Made by a program: the position numbers and the translations under genes. A stretch of 64,000 nucleotides of DNA, taken from NCBI GenBank assembly GCA_963580455.1, contig OY756966.1, positions 11,180,501-11,244,500 on the forward strand. The letters run 5' to 3'. The notes beneath the pieces are model-generated. The model had not been told where the DNA came from, searched no databases, and worked only from the letters and a program-made list of their open reading frames with translations. The stretch's first letter is position 1; every line of letters begins with the position of its first letter. Source of the stretch: Euonymus europaeus (Eukaryota; Streptophyta; Magnoliopsida; Celastrales; Celastraceae). This document shows positions 62,403 to 64,000 of the stretch, piece by piece.

Positions 62403-64000
62403 ACTATCCATGGAGGCGATTTTAACGGTTTTGTCCATTTAGGAGCATGAGTTGGTCTTTTGGCAACGAAACAATCAACGGAGCCCATAGTCGTAAAATT
62501 TGACATAAAATAACAATGAAAAGTGTACGCCGACAAAATTTGATGGTTCGGAATTGCTCAATTCTCTCCATGGATGAGCTTGTAAGGGTTTTGTCCATTT
62601 GGGATCGAAAGTTGCTCTTTTTGACAAGGAAACAATATATGAAGCGCATAATACCAGTAGTTAATTTGGACATAAAGCAACAATAAAAAGTGTACACCTA
62701 TCAACTTTAATGGCTCGGATTGCTCAACTCTCTCCGTGGGGGAGATTTCTTACGATTTTGTCCATTTGGAAACGAAACAATCTACAAAGTCCATACTCGT
62801 AAAATTTGACGTTAAAGAACAATAAAAGGGGCACACCGACAACCTTTGATGGTTCGAAGTTGATCAACTCTCTCGACAGAGGTGCTTTTAACGGTTTCGT
62901 CCAATTAAGAAGGAAAGTTGTTCTTTTAGCAGCAAAATAATCTACGAAGCGAACGCTAGTAAATTTGGACATAAAGCAACAATAAAAAGTGCACACCTAT
63001 CAAGTTTGATGATGGTTCGAAATTGCTCAAGTCTCTCCATGTTAAGGGTTTTGTCCATTTGAGATAGAAAGTTGGTCTTTCGGCATCGAAACAATCTACG
63101 AAGCCTATATTCCTGAGATTCGACATCAAATCACGATGAAAAGTGTACGCCGACCAACTTCAACTGTTCGGAATAGCTCTGTTCTCTCCATGGATGAACT
63201 ATTAACGGTTTTGCCCATTCGAGAATGAAAGTTGGTCTTTTGACAACAAAACAATCAATGGAGCCTATAGTCGTAAAATTTGACATAAAATAACAATAAA
63301 AAATGTAGACTGACCGACTTTGATGTTTTGAAATCGCTCAACTCTCTGCATGGACGGGCTTTTAACGGTTTTCTTCTCCATTCGAGATCAAAAGTTGCTC
63401 TTTTTCGGCAAAGAAATGATAAATGAAGCGCATGCTAGTAAATTTGGACATAAAGCACAATAAAAGAGTGTACACCTATCAGCTTTGATGGCTGGGATTG
63501 CTCAACTCTGTCCACGGAGGAGCTTTTAAAGGTGTTGTCCATTTGAGATCGACAGTTGGTCTTTATGACAACGAAAGAATCTAAGAAGCGTAAATTTACA
63601 CATAAAGCAACAATAAAAAGCGTACACATATCAACTTTGATGGTTCGGAAATGCTCAACTCTCTCTATGGAGAAGTTTTTAACAGTTTTGCCCATTTGAC
63701 ATAGAGTGTTGGTCTTTTGGCATCGAAACAATCTATGAGTCCTATAGTCATAAAATTTGATATAAAATAACAATAAAAAGTTGAAACCTATCAACTTCGA
63801 TACTTTGGAATTGCTCAACTCTCTTCATTGAGGAGCTCCTAACGGTTTTGTCCATTTGAGATAGAAAGTTATTGTTTTGGCATCGAAATAATCTAGGGAG
63901 CTTATACTCGTAAAATTTGACATAAAAGAACAATAAAAAGTGTACACCGATCCACTTTAATTGTCCAAAATTGCTCAATTCTCTCGATGACGTTGTTTTT
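62403..64000. repeat. HOR copy 11, partial at window end
   Basis: Monomers A-B-C-D-F-G-H-I-J-K in order, then the first bases of L at the window edge. Confidence 0.86.

Larger units (their letters stand above)
59248..64000. repeat. Satellite DNA with higher-order repeat, block 2 (to window end)
   Basis: The same monomers as block 1, all of the right-hand (15-mer, no E) subtype. The array continues beyond the window. Shared private variants with copies 7 to 9 (gtcgaatttag in L, ataaaactcgtaggttccac between L and M) show that both sides of the retrotransposon belong to one array. Confidence 0.96.

Noticed and set aside
22600..64000. About 150 open frames of 60-237 codons in the satellite, several with similar repeats (RLFRCQ, FIVALCPNLL)
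   Set aside because: They are translations of the same tandem DNA monomer in different frames, monomer length is not a multiple of three, and no start, splice or domain logic supports them.
22589..64000. CENP-B box-like site (TTTCGTTGCCAAAAG on the minus strand of each monomer)
   Set aside because: TTCG is present but the required A and CGGG positions do not match.

Overview
The window is plant nuclear heterochromatin. No host gene, tRNA or rRNA gene is recognisable. The evidence for a plant, probably a dicot, is the repeat content: an En/Spm (CACTA) transposon with TNP2-type and Ptta/En-Spm-type genes, a Tekay/Del-like chromovirus primed by initiator tRNA-Met, a Ty1-copia gag, and an LTR element carrying the plant-only 'putative plant transposon protein'. 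I cannot name the species. Everything that codes is broken, and all recognisable genes lie on the minus strand.

Layout. 1-2618: 3' end of a large Tat/Athila-like LTR retrotransposon (polypurine tract plus one LTR with a TATA box). 2851 to about 3885: diverged gypsy LTR fragment. 3890-7395: gag-only Ty1-copia derivative, minus strand, with two copies of its U3 and no pol. 7396-10205: AT-rich relic DNA with an 84-bp tandem repeat and an LTR fragment. 10206-17871: LARD-like element, minus strand, with a 2.15-kb LTR, a roughly 61-bp tandem array, three copies of a hairpin motif and a decayed 'putative plant transposon protein' gene. 17872-22588: CACTA element with one terminus, subterminal hairpins, a five-exon Ptta/En-Spm gene and a TNP2 transposase whose N-terminus is cut off by satellite DNA.

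22589-50885 and 59248-64000: a satellite of roughly 157-160 bp monomers in a clear higher-order repeat (HOR). I label monomer types A to P. A complete left-hand HOR is a 16-mer (2507 bp between anchors). Right-hand HORs are 15-mers lacking type E (2352, 2361 and 2358 bp). The two subtypes carry separate diagnostic indels and meet at a recombination junction near 43.85 kb. Between about 36.6 and 43.9 kb the HOR is scrambled by many out-of-register junctions, one of which occurs twice.

50886-59250: a single Tekay/Del-like Ty3-gypsy element lies inside the HOR array, minus strand. Its gag-pol-chromodomain frame is continuous apart from five nonsense codons. Its 5' LTR lacks its outer 184 bp, and the satellite resumes two monomers out of phase. 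The most notable content is this HOR satellite, a candidate centromeric or pericentromeric repeat, together with the record of unequal exchange and transposon/satellite junctions. No new protein system was found.
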